In this document: positions 10,150 through 20,398 of the stretch, one piece after another
Layout of the letters: each line of letters starts with the position of its first letter
Position numbering within the stretch: the first letter of the stretch is position 1
From: Fragilaria crotonensis
Lineage: Eukaryota; Bacillariophyta; Fragilariophyceae; Fragilariales; Fragilariaceae
Assembly (NCBI GenBank): GCA_022925895.1
Contig: JAKSYS010000456.1
Coordinates: 1-51,225, forward strand
Reading direction: 5' to 3'
DNA length: 51,225 nucleotides
Program-made: the position numbers and the translations under genes
Notes under the pieces: generated by a model
What the model was told of the DNA's origin: nothing
Database searches by the model: none
The model's input: only the letters and a program-made list of their open reading frames with translations

Positions 10150-10862
10150 GGCATGTATCCGTGCGGTTGCAGGAAGGCCACAAGCTGATCGTTGGCGAGG
10201 CGTCCGGCCTGGGGAAGGCCGTACATGCCGCGTCGAATTTCGACGTAGACGAAACCATCGTCAAACAGGTCAGTTAGGTTATATTGTGCGACGATGGCGG
10301 CGGGAAGCATCCAAATGGGGACGCGCATGTACTCGTAGCGGTCCATGGGAGTTCCCAGGTAGAAGTCCTTGAGATCGATGCCGAAGAAACGTGCTTCTGG
10401 GGTCGACAAGACGCTGTTGAAGAGCAATTTTGCAGTGGTCAAGTCGGCGGTTTTTGTGCTGACCTCGAACGGGTAGTCAATTTTGTCGCCCCCAACGGTC
10501 CAACGTACGCGATGTGGGTTCGCTTTTTCCGGTCGATAGGCGGACACGACGCGTAGGTAGGCCGCTTTGCGCCCATGTGGAATGGCGGAGCGGCGAATGA
10601 AGTGGATGGTATTGGTTCCTTTAATGGCTCCGTAACCTTGTGCGAGGCGTCCAATTTCTTCGCAATTTGAGTTTTCCCAGATAGCGCCGTCGCTCGATTG
10701 GCTGAGTTCACGATACTCGGCAATTTTTCCGGTGTCGGGGTTGATCGCGTGTCCATGGAGGGCAAAGTGGGGGCGGTCGGGGTCAACGGAGGTGAACGGG
10801 GACTGTGGCGCTCGCGCGTCGTCGAGTATGAGCATGCGTGCGCATGCAGTCACGTGGGACAA
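10008..10862 (-). CDS. Copia reverse transcriptase
   Basis: The RT core of the copia type is readable. It includes IDLKDFYLGTPMDRYEYMRV (the block with the first catalytic Asp), RRGMYGLPQAGRLAND and the catalytic FSLVVDDFGVRY box near 10083-10094, where VVDD replaces the usual YVDD. Upstream, the frame continues from the integrase tail after a frame change near 10862-11001. The frame ends at 10008 by a shift, and its continuation is in the next frame. Confidence 0.85.
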   Translation of the reverse strand: MSHVTACARMLILDDARAPQSPFTSVDPDRPHFALHGHAINPDTGKIAEYRELSQSSDGAIWENSNCEEIGRLAQGYGAIKGTNTIHFIRRSAIPHGRKAAYLRVVSAYRPEKANPHRVRWTVGGDKIDYPFEVSTKTADLTTAKLLFNSVLSTPEARFFGIDLKDFYLGTPMDRYEYMRVPIWMLPAAIVAQYNLTDLFDDGFVYVEIRRGMYGLPQAGRLANDQLVAFLQPHGYMPCPLTHGLWRHTTRDVVFSLVVDDFGVRYTRQEDADHLIATSNPHTK

Positions 10863-11000
10863 GCGGGGTTTTTTGGAACGGGTGCCATGTGCATGGGGAG
10901 CAACAACGCGTGGGGTGGGTTTGGTGCCAATTTTGTTGGATGCATCGTTTTGGAGGCGGAAAGTGGTTTGGTGGTCGCACGTTTCCTTTGTTCGCGTCGT

Positions 11001-12455
11001 TTACGACTTCCGGTGGCGCCTGTGCTGTTGTCGAATGTCGTTCGCGACGTCGACGGCAAAGGAGAACTGGACACTCTTTGGGGCAGCAGGTGCGATGATA
11101 TCCACCCTCAGAGGTGGTTCCGGGCTGTGTGCATGGAGAGGTTGGGGTTCCACCCTCAGAGGTGCAACCGGGTTCTTCTTGTCGGCGTCAGTGGGACGCG
11201 TTGGGGCTTCGTCGGAGAAAATGGTTTGGGGTGGGCTTGCGACGGTGGTGAGGACACGGGTTAATTGCAGCAGTGCCTCATGTAAACTGTCAGTAAGCGG
11301 GGCCAAAGTGGAACCGGGGGATGGATTTCTCAGAGCTTGTATGATGTCGCCGATGCCGGCCAGAATAAGGTCATTCGAAGATGCGATTGGCATCGTCACT
11401 TTGGTTGGGAACCACACGAGCGTGTCGCAGATGCGCGAGGCGCGTGTTTCCCACAACCATACCGTGTAGCAGCGGTAAGATTCAAGGGCGGGGCCCGTGT
11501 ACCAGCCGTCAGCTCCGTGTGGCGACCATGTGGTGCGTTCGGTCGGTTTTATGTGGACCAGAACGCGGATGCCTGGTGGAGCAATGGGTGTTTGGTTAAA
11601 GTCAAAGTGCCCGTGCATTTGTGCGTGGGCCGATAATTTCGGATTGATCCGTGAGCCGCGCAGCAAGTTGAGGGTGAGTTCCGCTTGGGGAAGGAGTTTA
11701 TCCCACAAATGTAACGGGAAGTCCTTGTCGACGCTGCATAGTCCGGCCACGAAGTGATTTTTGAACGTGCGGATTGCGCGTTCGGCGGCGTTGCGGCGAT
11801 GAACCTTGGGTGGAACCAGCTGGAATTTGATTGCCTCTTTGGTGAGGAATGACTTGAGTGCTTCGGAGCATTCGTTGTCGAGGCGTTGCAGTTGCGGTCG
11901 GAGGCCAGCGGCGACGAGCCGCGCGTGGATAACAGTGAACGCAGCAAGAATGCACGGTCCTGTGCGGCTGCGCATGGGTTCGACGAGAATGCTGTTTGAA
12001 TCATAGTCGTACACGACTAGAATATAGTTGTTGCCTGTGCTTGAGGCGACAATAAATTTTCCGGTCTGGTCGGAATAGATTTGTCCGCTGGCTGCGTCGA
12101 CTATGGCTGTGTAACAGTGATGCGAGCGAGCGTTGTCGGGGTCGCTGACAGGAAAGGCGTCGGCCTCCTCGTCGCTGAATTCAGCATCGGGAGGTGGGAG
12201 AGCCGGTAGAGGTGGGGCTGTTTTAGTGGACCTTTGATTTTTCCTGGTTTGGTCGAGGTGACCCTTGATCGTTGCGACGGAGGGGTGGATGCTTACGAAG
12301 TGCTTGGGAGGTGAGGCCCATGCATTGTGGCAAATAGCCGCGGTCAAGGGCTTTGGTGAGCGTGGACAACGCAGGTGAAAAAGTGCAGCGTGTGCGAAGG
12401 CAACTAATTCGGCAGGTGTGGCCGAGTGTGTGGCGGCGTAGCTGTGCTGGAGCAA
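11001..12455 (-). CDS. Copia integrase region of pol
   Basis: The integrase core includes TAIVDAASGQIYSDQTGKF, YILVVYDYDSNSILVEPM (first catalytic Asp region), the QRLDNECSEALKSFL segment, and HRRNAAERAIRTFKNHFVAG with the catalytic Glu. It is followed by the copia-type LPQAELTLNLLRGSRINP and a Pro-rich linker. The upstream GAG-pre-integrase segment (LSTLTKALDRGYLPQ, near 12350-12400) is in another frame, so at least two single-base changes flank it. Confidence 0.85.
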   Translation of the reverse strand: MLQHSYAATHSATPAELVAFAHAALFHLRCPRSPKPLTAAICHNAWASPPKHFVSIHPSVATIKGHLDQTRKNQRSTKTAPPLPALPPPDAEFSDEEADAFPVSDPDNARSHHCYTAIVDAASGQIYSDQTGKFIVASSTGNNYILVVYDYDSNSILVEPMRSRTGPCILAAFTVIHARLVAAGLRPQLQRLDNECSEALKSFLTKEAIKFQLVPPKVHRRNAAERAIRTFKNHFVAGLCSVDKDFPLHLWDKLLPQAELTLNLLRGSRINPKLSAHAQMHGHFDFNQTPIAPPGIRVLVHIKPTERTTWSPHGADGWYTGPALESYRCYTVWLWETRASRICDTLVWFPTKVTMPIASSNDLILAGIGDIIQALRNPSPGSTLAPLTDSLHEALLQLTRVLTTVASPPQTIFSDEAPTRPTDADKKNPVAPLRVEPQPLHAHSPEPPLRVDIIAPAAPKSVQFSFAVDVANDIRQQHRRHRKS

Positions 12456-14087
12456 AGTGGTGGTTCACCGGGGGATGGAGTAGTGTCGGAGATCACTGGT
12501 GGTACCGTGTCGGAGGTGTCAGCGGTCAGTCCCAAGTGCCATAACCCAGTCGTGTGATCGCGAGATCCGGTTAAGAGCGGTTGGTTGTTGAGATGCACGT
12601 GGACAGATTGGGCGTCAAATGTGACGCGACATCCGGCGTCGCATAGTTGGCCCATGGAGAGCAGCGACGTCGAAGAGAGATCCGGAACAATGTGTACGCG
12701 GCGCGCCGCCAAGGGGAGGTTTGGCAAGTCCAAGTCGGCTTCGTGTGTTGAGTACATGATGGTGCCATTTGGGTTTGCAATTCCGATTGGGTGTGCCGTG
12801 ACGCGTTTGTTAAGAACATGGGCGGTGACCGTGCAAAAATGATCGGTGCTGCCGCTGTCGGCAATAGCACTTGTGTCGGGAGGGATAATAGTTGGCGTGG
12901 GGGGACCTATATGACTAACAGAAGATAAACTAAGACCAGAATCGTTATTAGGAACGTTAGGCTGAACAACAGTAGACTTGTGTAGTGTGCTGGGTATAGG
13001 CTCCCTCGTCGTCAGGTGGCGGTAGGGAATGGGTAGATAGTTGACGCGGGCGACCAGAAGAGATGGTGTTGTTGCCGCCGCGCATGCGGAAGGCGGTTGC
13101 ATCGTCACGGTGCCCTTCCGCTTTGTGAAGACACGTGATGGATGTATGGTTGCGTTGGGGACTGAGTCCATGTGTCCAGCAATAAAACATTTTCCTCCTT
13201 CAACGGTGACATGACGTGCCGCAGCAGGTGGTGTTGGGGCGGAGTGACGGCAGCAGCAGCGATGGCTGGGGAGTGGGAGCTGCGGGGTGGCAGGAATGAT
13301 GGCATTGTGAGCGCCGTGGAATCCGGCATCGCCAGCGGTGAGGCGGCGAATGCGTTCCTTGTTCCCGAGGATGAAATCAGCCTTAAACGCAGCAACAGTC
13401 CATTCGGTGATGGGACGGAGACGGAATTTTTCTGTCGTCGTGGCCAAGAGGCCAGTTTTTTCAATCATTGCCAAGGTGAGCGTGATGATTGTGATGTCGG
13501 CGATTGGGACGGCGCCGAAAAGAGCGACACGTTGGATGTTGACAATTTTAGCCCATAAATCTTCGATGGGGTCGTCGAAATTCCACGGCTCGGAGAGAGC
13601 GGCGCGGTTCTTTTCGAGTTCCTCAGGTGTGAGCGTTCCGTATTCCGTGCGTAAATGCTCGAGCATCGTGCGTGGTGACACGTCGCCGAAACCGAAATCA
13701 GGATCTTCGAGAGCGCTGAGGAAGGAGGCGTTGACGGCGAGCAGAATCTGCGCGGTTAACGCGGCGTTAAGATTATTGTAGATGGCCAAATCAGTGAGGG
13801 CTCGGCATGGTTGCGTAACGCAACTCCAATGACGGCAGCCGTGCCGACAGGGTCAGGTGGTGGGCCTGGATGTACGGGAATGACGGGTACACCGGCGCGC
13901 AGGAGATAGTCCGCAGGACTGAGGAGGATGGCGAGATGTCCATGAGTGCCACCTCCGCGTGTGGACGGACGGACCGAGCGTTTGTGAACAGCTGACGTTG
14001 CAGTGTCTGCAACGTTGTGTTGGTCGGCTTTCCGTTGATGGGCGTGAGCGTTTCATGTGGAAAATTGAATTTCGGAGACGACGCCAT
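12404..14087 (-). CDS. Copia gag and aspartic protease, frameshifted
   Basis: The frame opens with MASSPKFNFPHETLTPING at 14087. Gag continues through LAIYNNLNAALTAQILLAV and the DFGFGDVSPRTMLEHLRTEYG block. The zinc knuckle (YCWTHGLS...HTSITCLHKAEGH) is only readable in a second frame between about 13190 and 13050. The main frame resumes at the protease active site ADSGSTDHFC near 12840-12861. At least three single-base frame changes are needed (near 13890, 13795, and 13195 with compensation downstream). The sequences on both sides of each break are conserved in character. Confidence 0.75.
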
Positions 14088-14195
14088 TCTGAGAACGGTG
14101 GACTAAGTCGACACGGTCAACTCAAAGAGAAACGGGTAGTATAGATGACTATCCGTAAGGGGAACGGCAATCGTTAGCGAGGCCGTGATGAAAGG

Positions 14196-14252
14196 TTTAT
14201 GTAGCTCTGTTGATGAGATGGTGCTCGTCGTTCAAACGGTGAGCTACATAAA
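14196..14252 (-). promoter_or_regulatory. 12-bp inverted repeat linking LTR to primer-binding position
   Basis: TTTATGTAGCTC at 14196-14207, the first 12 bases inside the element next to the 5' LTR, is the exact inverse of GAGCTACATAAA at 14241-14252 within the LTR. The first segment occupies the usual primer-binding position. A second LTR copy of the 10-bp core lies at 14257-14266. A role in priming or RNA folding is inferred. Confidence 0.55.
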
Positions 14253-14347
14253 TTATGAGCTACATATTGGATGGCCCTGGCAATGGGGAGCGGTGATGTC
14301 ATTAGTGACGTCACAGTGACACTCCGGGTTCTCCGGGGAGAACAACA
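14208..14347 (-). repeat. 5' LTR of the copia element
   Basis: 140 bp, matching 8833-8972. In element orientation it starts the retrotransposon; genomically it is the edge nearest the DENN gene. Confidence 0.95.
14305..14314. promoter_or_regulatory. CRE-type bZIP palindrome in LTR next to DENN gene
   Basis: The same GTGACGTCAC palindrome as in the other LTR. Its inner edge is about 95 bp upstream of the DENN-gene ATG at 14410, so it could influence that gene. Confidence 0.55.
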
Positions 14348-14352
14348 TCGGC
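14348..14352. repeat. Target-site duplication, right (TCGGC)
   Basis: Exact repeat of 8828-8832 directly after the right LTR. Confidence 0.9.
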
Positions 14353-14409
14353 AACAAACATAATATATGCATAGAAGTTATAATTCCATCGCCTCGCCTA
14401 TTGATCAAG

Positions 14410-17400
14410 ATGAACTCCTACGAGAGCGTCGATGACGACATTGAGCAGCTTCGACGAAAGTTGAAGAAGTTGGGCAGCGAGAAGGATACACAGGGACGAT
14501 CTTCAGGTCGGCTCTCATCCTCCTCGGGACGGACTGGAGGTGGTAACGGAAGCAACACCGCAAACCAAGAACAACAACAGCGGCCGGCATTGAGATCGTC
14601 GTTGGATATGTTTGGCCATTTGTCCGCATCCACCAGAAATTTAGGACAACGCAAGTCTTCTATTGGCGCTCCACGCGTCCTTATTAATGACAACTACAAC
14701 AAGATGACGGGTAATGAATATTATACTTCCTTGAAAACAGGTCCTACTTCGCATTCTCCAAAGGGAAGTTCTGGTGCTGCACGATCCATGTCGATGGTAT
14801 CCACGGATGGAAGTGCCAGTGTGGGAGGAATCTTTGGAGATTCAGAGGCTGAGTTTGCTCTCCATACGAGTTTCGAGGACGACGCCGACCTTGACGCCGA
14901 AAGTGACCCTAGCAACATATTTGTCAACAACAACAACTATGACGACGACAGCATCGATGACGACGACCCATCTCTGGGAAGGCTTCGACGTCACGATGCA
15001 AACGGGATATCGCAATTTGACTTGATGCACGAGTCTTTCGGAATTCCTTCTGATAATGTCGATACTGTAGAACCTCTGAAAACGCGATCGGACAGTTACG
15101 TTGCCAGAAGGGGAAGTGATGAAGGTTTGAAAGTTTCGATTGGTCGGGAAAGTACGGATGGTTCAGTTCAAACGCCAAAACATGGATTCCTGCAAGCACG
15201 TCGACGAGAATCCTATCGCAACATTCGTACCGTTAGTATGCAACCGCAAGTTGCACCTCAAGACTATGGAGGGGAACACGACGATGACGACGACGGACGT
15301 GGCACGTCGTCGGAAGGCTCTCAGGAAGAAAAAATCCTTCAAGCACAGCACTTTTTAGATACCGCCCAACATCTTCACTCTTCTGGTAGTGAGGAAATCG
15401 ACGGCAAGGTTCATGCACCACATGACAGGCGTCTTATCTACCCCAATAACGACCAAAGTGTGCAAAGGGAACGCGGGATATCTTCCATCGGAAAAAGGGA
15501 GCTAAGCCTTTCCAGCTCGCATCGCCGACATTCAAGTCGATATAGTCGTACACTTTCCACGGGGAAAACACGTCGATCATCCTATGTCAATGTCATTCCT
15601 TTGTCTATTGCACCCGATGGGTCGGCCGCTACTAGGGACTCCTCGCAAGTCATGGGAATGCCTCAAAACTACGTGAGTACACTCACGGACGTTGACGATC
15701 AGGATTACTTTGAGGAAGATGATTATTACGATGACGATCGCCTCACGGCATTTGAGTTGTTGTGTTCGCCTAGCTTTTCGCAATTTGCCCTGCTTGAGAT
15801 TCAACCCCAACAATTGCTCTTGGTGGAAAATGAGTACCTATTTGCCGACGAAGGGCCAAGCCATTTAGCTGCATTCCTTCTCAACCAAGATTTGGATTTT
15901 GGAGAACATTTTACATCCGATTCCACCCGCCCGATAGATCCGACATCGGTTTCCGCCTTTGCTTTCCTGACGGACTGCGAATTCGTTACCTTCCCAAAGC
16001 AGGCGTCGTGGGGCCACACGTATGGGATGGATTGGCCCTACTGGAGATAGGTGCCACATTCTGGTCTTTACAAACGGCGGCGGAATGACTGATCATGGTG
16101 TCGCCATAACCATCCAATGGGAAATAAATTTGAAGAAGGCCGAGCGACAAATTCTCTCCAAGGCAGTATACAATCGCCGTCGGCGGCGTAAGGCATCTAG
16201 AAGGATCCAGCGATGGTGGCGGGATAGGAACTAGATCGTGTATTAAGGAAGCGTTGGAGATTTCTGGTTTCTCTGGCCACTCACCGGCTGATCTCAAAGC
16301 GGAACTAAAGCCCAGTGACTTAATGCTGTTGGAGAAAATCTTGAAGCGCTCTTCTGACGACCGGAATTCAACTCAACGCAAGTCCGAAGACAAAGTAGCC
16401 ACCGGACCTGCCGGACGACGACAGGCAAGAAAAAGGGGAATGAACAAAACGACACCACACCAAAGTGCAGACACGACAAAGGTAATTGAATTGATCCGGG
16501 CTACCTTATTACGATCGCCAAGCGCATCGCTTCTGCAAGATGAAATTTCAAAAGCATCGATAACATCCGATAATTCCCCTGAGCACGAGGACGAAAGCAA
16601 AGGAAAGCGTGGGTTTGGCCTGCTTAAGGGAATGTCCGCACGAAGCAACACGCTCTTTCAAAAGCGATCGGTATTCAGTTCTAGATCGTTGGCATCAGCG
16701 CAGTCGTTGTCACCGCCTCTTAAACCCCGAAGAGTAATTATGCAACGACCAAGTATGCGAGTGGTCGAACTAGCTCGCGAATCTTACGAAACAATGAAAG
16801 AGAACGATAGATTGGGATCTATTTGCATGGTTGAAAAGTGTTACACATTGATTGGATGCCAACCTGATGAGCACGTCCTCTTGCTGGGCCCTCTTCAGCA
16901 GCTGATTAATGCGGAGCGCTCTGAAATCCTTGAGTTCCGACGGACTAAGGTGGAGAGTAGCTCGAAGAAGAGACCAAAGGAAATGACAACGAAGGATGTG
17001 GACGAGGAACGTCGCTTGGAGTGGGAGCTGACGAACCGTCGGCATGTCATCATCAAAACGATGCGTGAGAAACTTCGCCTGACCATGCGACAAGCTCTAA
17101 TCACGTATCCTCGAACTCAGCTTGAGCACATCAATGGCAAGATTTACTATTTTGAAGCCCTTATTCCACAAATCCCCGACTTCGAGATGACAAGGGTTCC
17201 CCTTCCCCTCCCGAGAATCGGTAAGGAATGGGCGTTGGCCCAATTCCTGTTGGACGTTGGACCTGATTCATTGGTGCTGTGCTTGAAGCTCATGCTTTTG
17301 GAGCGCTCCATTCTAGTCCTCGGCGATAACCTGCAACATGTTAGTATGAACGCATGTGCCTTGATTGAGTTGTTGAAGCCGTTTGAATGGTCGAATGCGT

Positions 17401-18068
17401 TCATGCCAGTATTGCCCAGGAAGATGTTGGATTTGTGAATTGTCCTGTTCCATTTATTGCAGGCGTTGCGGTTCGGAATGTGGTCGAGATCGAAAAGGAC
17501 AAAAGAATATTGTTAGCCATGTCGCACGGTATGTCGTTGCTGAATCTGAAGACCAATACCCTTCACATCACCACAGAGAAGGGCATCAGCAGACTGATAA
17601 GCTTGGACCCATACCTTCGAGCTCCAGACAATGAGTGCTCGGTTGCAATATTATGTGAAACAGGACCCGCAATCATCACTTCGAAACTTTGATGGCTTTG
17701 TACGATGCGGTCTTTCTCGGCAGGAAAGTCTGACGCTTGTCTCAGTGTGCCGCGTGCTTGAACAGCACTTTTCACACTTCTGCGCTGACCTTGCGGGGAA
17801 TGACAAGGCCTGGCAGCGATACGGAACAGTTGATGTGGAGACAAATGAGTTCGTCTTTAACCCCGAGTGGTTTCTCAATCACATCCGAGCGGACCATGCG
17901 TTTCATGAAGCCATTGTGCAAACACAGCTTTTTTCTGGGTACGTTCATGAGAGACGCGATGATCGGATTGAGATGCACGAAATAATGGAAGGGGAGTTGG
18001 GATGTTTCATTGCTGATTGGGTGTACGAGAAATGGACGGCGAAGCGCAGAAGCAGATCCTTACGCTGA
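14410..18068 (+). CDS. DENN-domain protein (uDENN-cDENN-dDENN), frameshifted
   Basis: DENN proteins are usually Rab GTPase exchange factors acting in membrane traffic. A disordered N-terminus (MNSYESVDDDIEQLRRKLKK, Ser/Asp-rich) runs to about 15700. The uDENN part spans about 15950-16140 (FPDGLRIRYLPKAG, MGWIGPTGDR, CHILVFTNGGG, HGVAITIQ). A linker follows, then cDENN at about 17040-17500 (LLERSILVLGDNLQHVSMNA, LLKPFEWSNAFMPVLP, NCPVPFIAGVAVRNVVEIEK). dDENN is at about 17650-18060 (FNPEWFLNHIRADHAFHEAI, VQTQLFSGYVHERRDD). Frame changes near 15970, 16015-16030, 16220, 17435 and 17650 are all single-base; the first and fourth look like a missing base in a short homopolymer. No intron explains them. 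The protein chemistry is otherwise intact, so indel error is as likely as inactivation. The start is the first ATG in the open frame. Confidence 0.75.
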
Positions 18069-18403
18069 AGCACTTACCACCAGCCTTTTCATGTCGAAAT
18101 GAGGTTTTGCATCTGATCGGTACAGGTTGAGCAAGTTTACGTTTTGTGGATTCCAGTCCTGATAATGGCTTGAGACATTCGAATGCGAGGATCCTTGCTT
18201 GTTAAGGATCACGACGCTGCAGTTGAAGAAATGCCCAGTACAGTGGATGGTCACTCTCAGACGGAACAAACAGGATAGACGCCTTGACCCCGTGGACAAA
18301 TAATGCCTTGAAGGTTAATCACTTAATCAACAGTAGTGTTTCTCGACGTTATTCCTTTACTCTAGAGGGTTCACTCTTGCGCGCAATGCGGCATCCGAGT
18401 AAT
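18069..18403. other. Short spacer between convergent genes
   Basis: 335 bp between the DENN and methyltransferase stops. Nothing recognisable; it must carry both polyadenylation regions. Confidence 0.5.
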
Positions 18404-19947
18404 TCACAACTGTTTTTGTTGAGCTCCATGTTCAATTTCCAACGTGTCGAACAGATTGGGATATTCACAACGGAGTCTCGTCCATGTCAGATCCTGTCGA
18501 CTCGGTAATACAGCACTCACTGCCAATTGTATGGCCACAGTACGACCACGAACAACCCAAGCATCTCGATGTTCGCGGGGACGGCAGCTTCCAATGACAG
18601 CTCCGGCAATCGCAGCAATGAGTGGCGGACACACAGCGTTCCCAAACATATGAAACTGCTTCTTCACAAACGCCATGTCGCCTTGAGTCTCAGACTGAGT
18701 CAGGAATGCAAAGGTCGACGCTGGAAATCCCATAATGCGAGCACATTCCATGGGTGAAAACCGTCTGGGATGACGCGGTGCTGGACAGGGTACCAACTGG
18801 GAGTTTCCCTTTTCCTACAGTGATGCCATAATGCGAATCAAGAGTGTCAATGGTCACGTCGGGCCACGCCAATTTGGCTGGCTTCCACTGTTTGCTTTTG
18901 TGTCGAAGTTGATCCATTTGCGCATCCGAGAGTCGCAAGAGTGCCATTAATTCAGTTTCCGATTCGTCCCAGTAATCGATAACATCCACGGCGCGCAGTC
19001 CCAAATCTGGGACAAAGGGGAACTCAAAGGGATCATTATTGATTCCAACACGCAAACCAACGAAAAAAGAGTCGCTTTCGAGACGTTGCTGTCAGCCCTC
19101 GCGACGAGCATACCTGAGTGGACACTTGATATCCAGCGCTTTCTAGAGCCGAAACAATCGTATGGAAGGCTTCCGTCATGTGCAACAGACCGGGAACATT
19201 TTCCAATAGGAATGCCTTTGGTTTGCTCACTTGCAAGACTCGAACAATCTGCAAATACAGTTGGCCCTTGACTTTGTCGTCAAACCCAGGTTGAGTCCCC
19301 AAATTCGAAAATGGCTGACAGGGAAACCCTCCGACCAACAAGTCAATGTCATCATCTCTGGAGGGAAGCAACGAGTCGGGGACTTGATAAATGTCACCGA
19401 ACAAGGGGACGGGGCCCATGTTGTTGGCATAGACAGCCCTACAGGCCTCGTCCAATTCAGAGGCAAACACACATCGACCACCCAGGGCCTTCAATGCGAG
19501 GCCAAAGCCACCAATGCCGGAGAACAATTCAATGAACGTGAACTCAGTAGAACCCTTGAAAATTGTCGATGAGAACTTTTCCGTTGGGCTCCGCTCGGGG
19601 TGGATGGATGCGTCGACAAGTTGCACTTTGGGGATCCGATTTGAAATTGTGATGGGTCTTTCTAGAATCGCTACTCGTTCAGTGGATAGAAGTTGCGTCA
19701 GTGCATCATTAGTCATACTGTGGTGAAGCTCTGGAAGTGGGAGTATGGGAATTCCGCAACATTTGTCGTTGATTTTATGCGTGCGTGATCCGTAACGTCC
19801 CTCCAGATGCCACGGCCTTGCCACCCATTGATTGTCAATGAGTACTTGGTAAGCCGCCTTTGTCAGTCGATTGGGGACCACGACGACATACTCAGTTTTT
19901 GTTTCTGCAGGAGTGCACAAACCCTCACCATTCCCTTCGAAGTCCAT
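18404..19947 (-). CDS. C5-cytosine DNA methyltransferase, frameshifted
   Basis: It transfers methyl from SAM to cytosine C5 in DNA. Ordered motifs are motif I (FIELFSGIGGFGLALKALGG), motif IV with the catalytic Cys (LLVGGFPCQPFSNLGTQPGF), motif VI (AFLLENVPGLL), motif VIII (SRKRLFF), motif IX (RRFSPMECARIMGFP) and motif X (FGNAVCPPLIAAIAG). One-base frame changes near 19050 (within an S-R-K-R-L-F-F run of T) and near 18800 are needed to join three open frames. About 110 residues precede motif I and read VVVVPNRLTKAAYQVLIDNQ, then GRYGSRTHKI and GIPILPLPE. This is not a known DNMT regulatory domain to my eye and vaguely recalls the N-terminus of TYW2/Trm5 tRNA-modifying enzymes. The start chosen is ATG 19947; an in-frame ATG at 20166 would add a low-complexity leader that looks like 5' UTR. 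The DNMT subfamily is not assignable. Confidence 0.85.
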
Positions 19948-20398
19948 GGAAAGTTCTAATGACGTGAGGTCGTTCGTTGACAATGTTTGCCTCGGAACAC
20001 TCGGCCGACATCGTCGTGTGCTCCGACAAATGAAGATAAATATCCGTGTCCGAACTCCGAACACGCTGGAATATAGAGGGATCTTTTCTGATGTCAATTC
20101 CAACACCACACCACTGGAGTACTGTACTATACTATACTGAAGACTGTATTCTTGGAGTAAGAGCATATGTCAGTACGTCCAATGTGCTAACTGCTATCAC
20201 GCCGGCCATACAAAAGGCGTTAACCTTCATTGAAGTTACAGTATTGCAAAGGGCCATTATGCCATTATGCCATTCCCATTCTGCTTGTCTGACATCGAAA
20301 AATCGATGTCATTCGATCATATACGGCTCTAACGAAAAACAGGAGACCTCAGGTTCTGTTCAAGTCATGGTGTGTCGATGGTCGTAAACCGTCAAGGA
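19948..20398. promoter_or_regulatory. Bidirectional promoter region
   Basis: 450 bp between divergently transcribed methyltransferase and peptidase genes, so it probably holds both promoters. It includes a TACTATACTATAC stretch near 20120-20140. No specific site was assigned. Confidence 0.4.

Larger units (their letters stand above)
8833..14347 (-). mobile_element. Complete Ty1/copia LTR retrotransposon (diatom CoDi type), 5515 bp
   Basis: The element has two LTRs of 140 bp (8833-8972 and 14208-14347). They are identical by eye and begin TGTTG and end AACA on the plus strand. TCGGC is duplicated on both sides. Reading on the minus strand, the order is gag, protease, integrase, reverse transcriptase, RNase H; integrase before RT is diagnostic of Ty1/copia. 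Conserved motifs survive, but single-base frame changes occur in gag, before the integrase, and between RT and RNase H. Either this copy is dead despite its young LTRs, or the assembly contains indels. The first base of the right target-site duplication is 62 bp upstream of a gene's ATG. Confidence 0.95.

Noticed and set aside
10698-11469. Plus-strand Gly/Val/Trp-rich open frames
   Set aside because: They are antisense to the copia RT/integrase linker and reflect its codon use.
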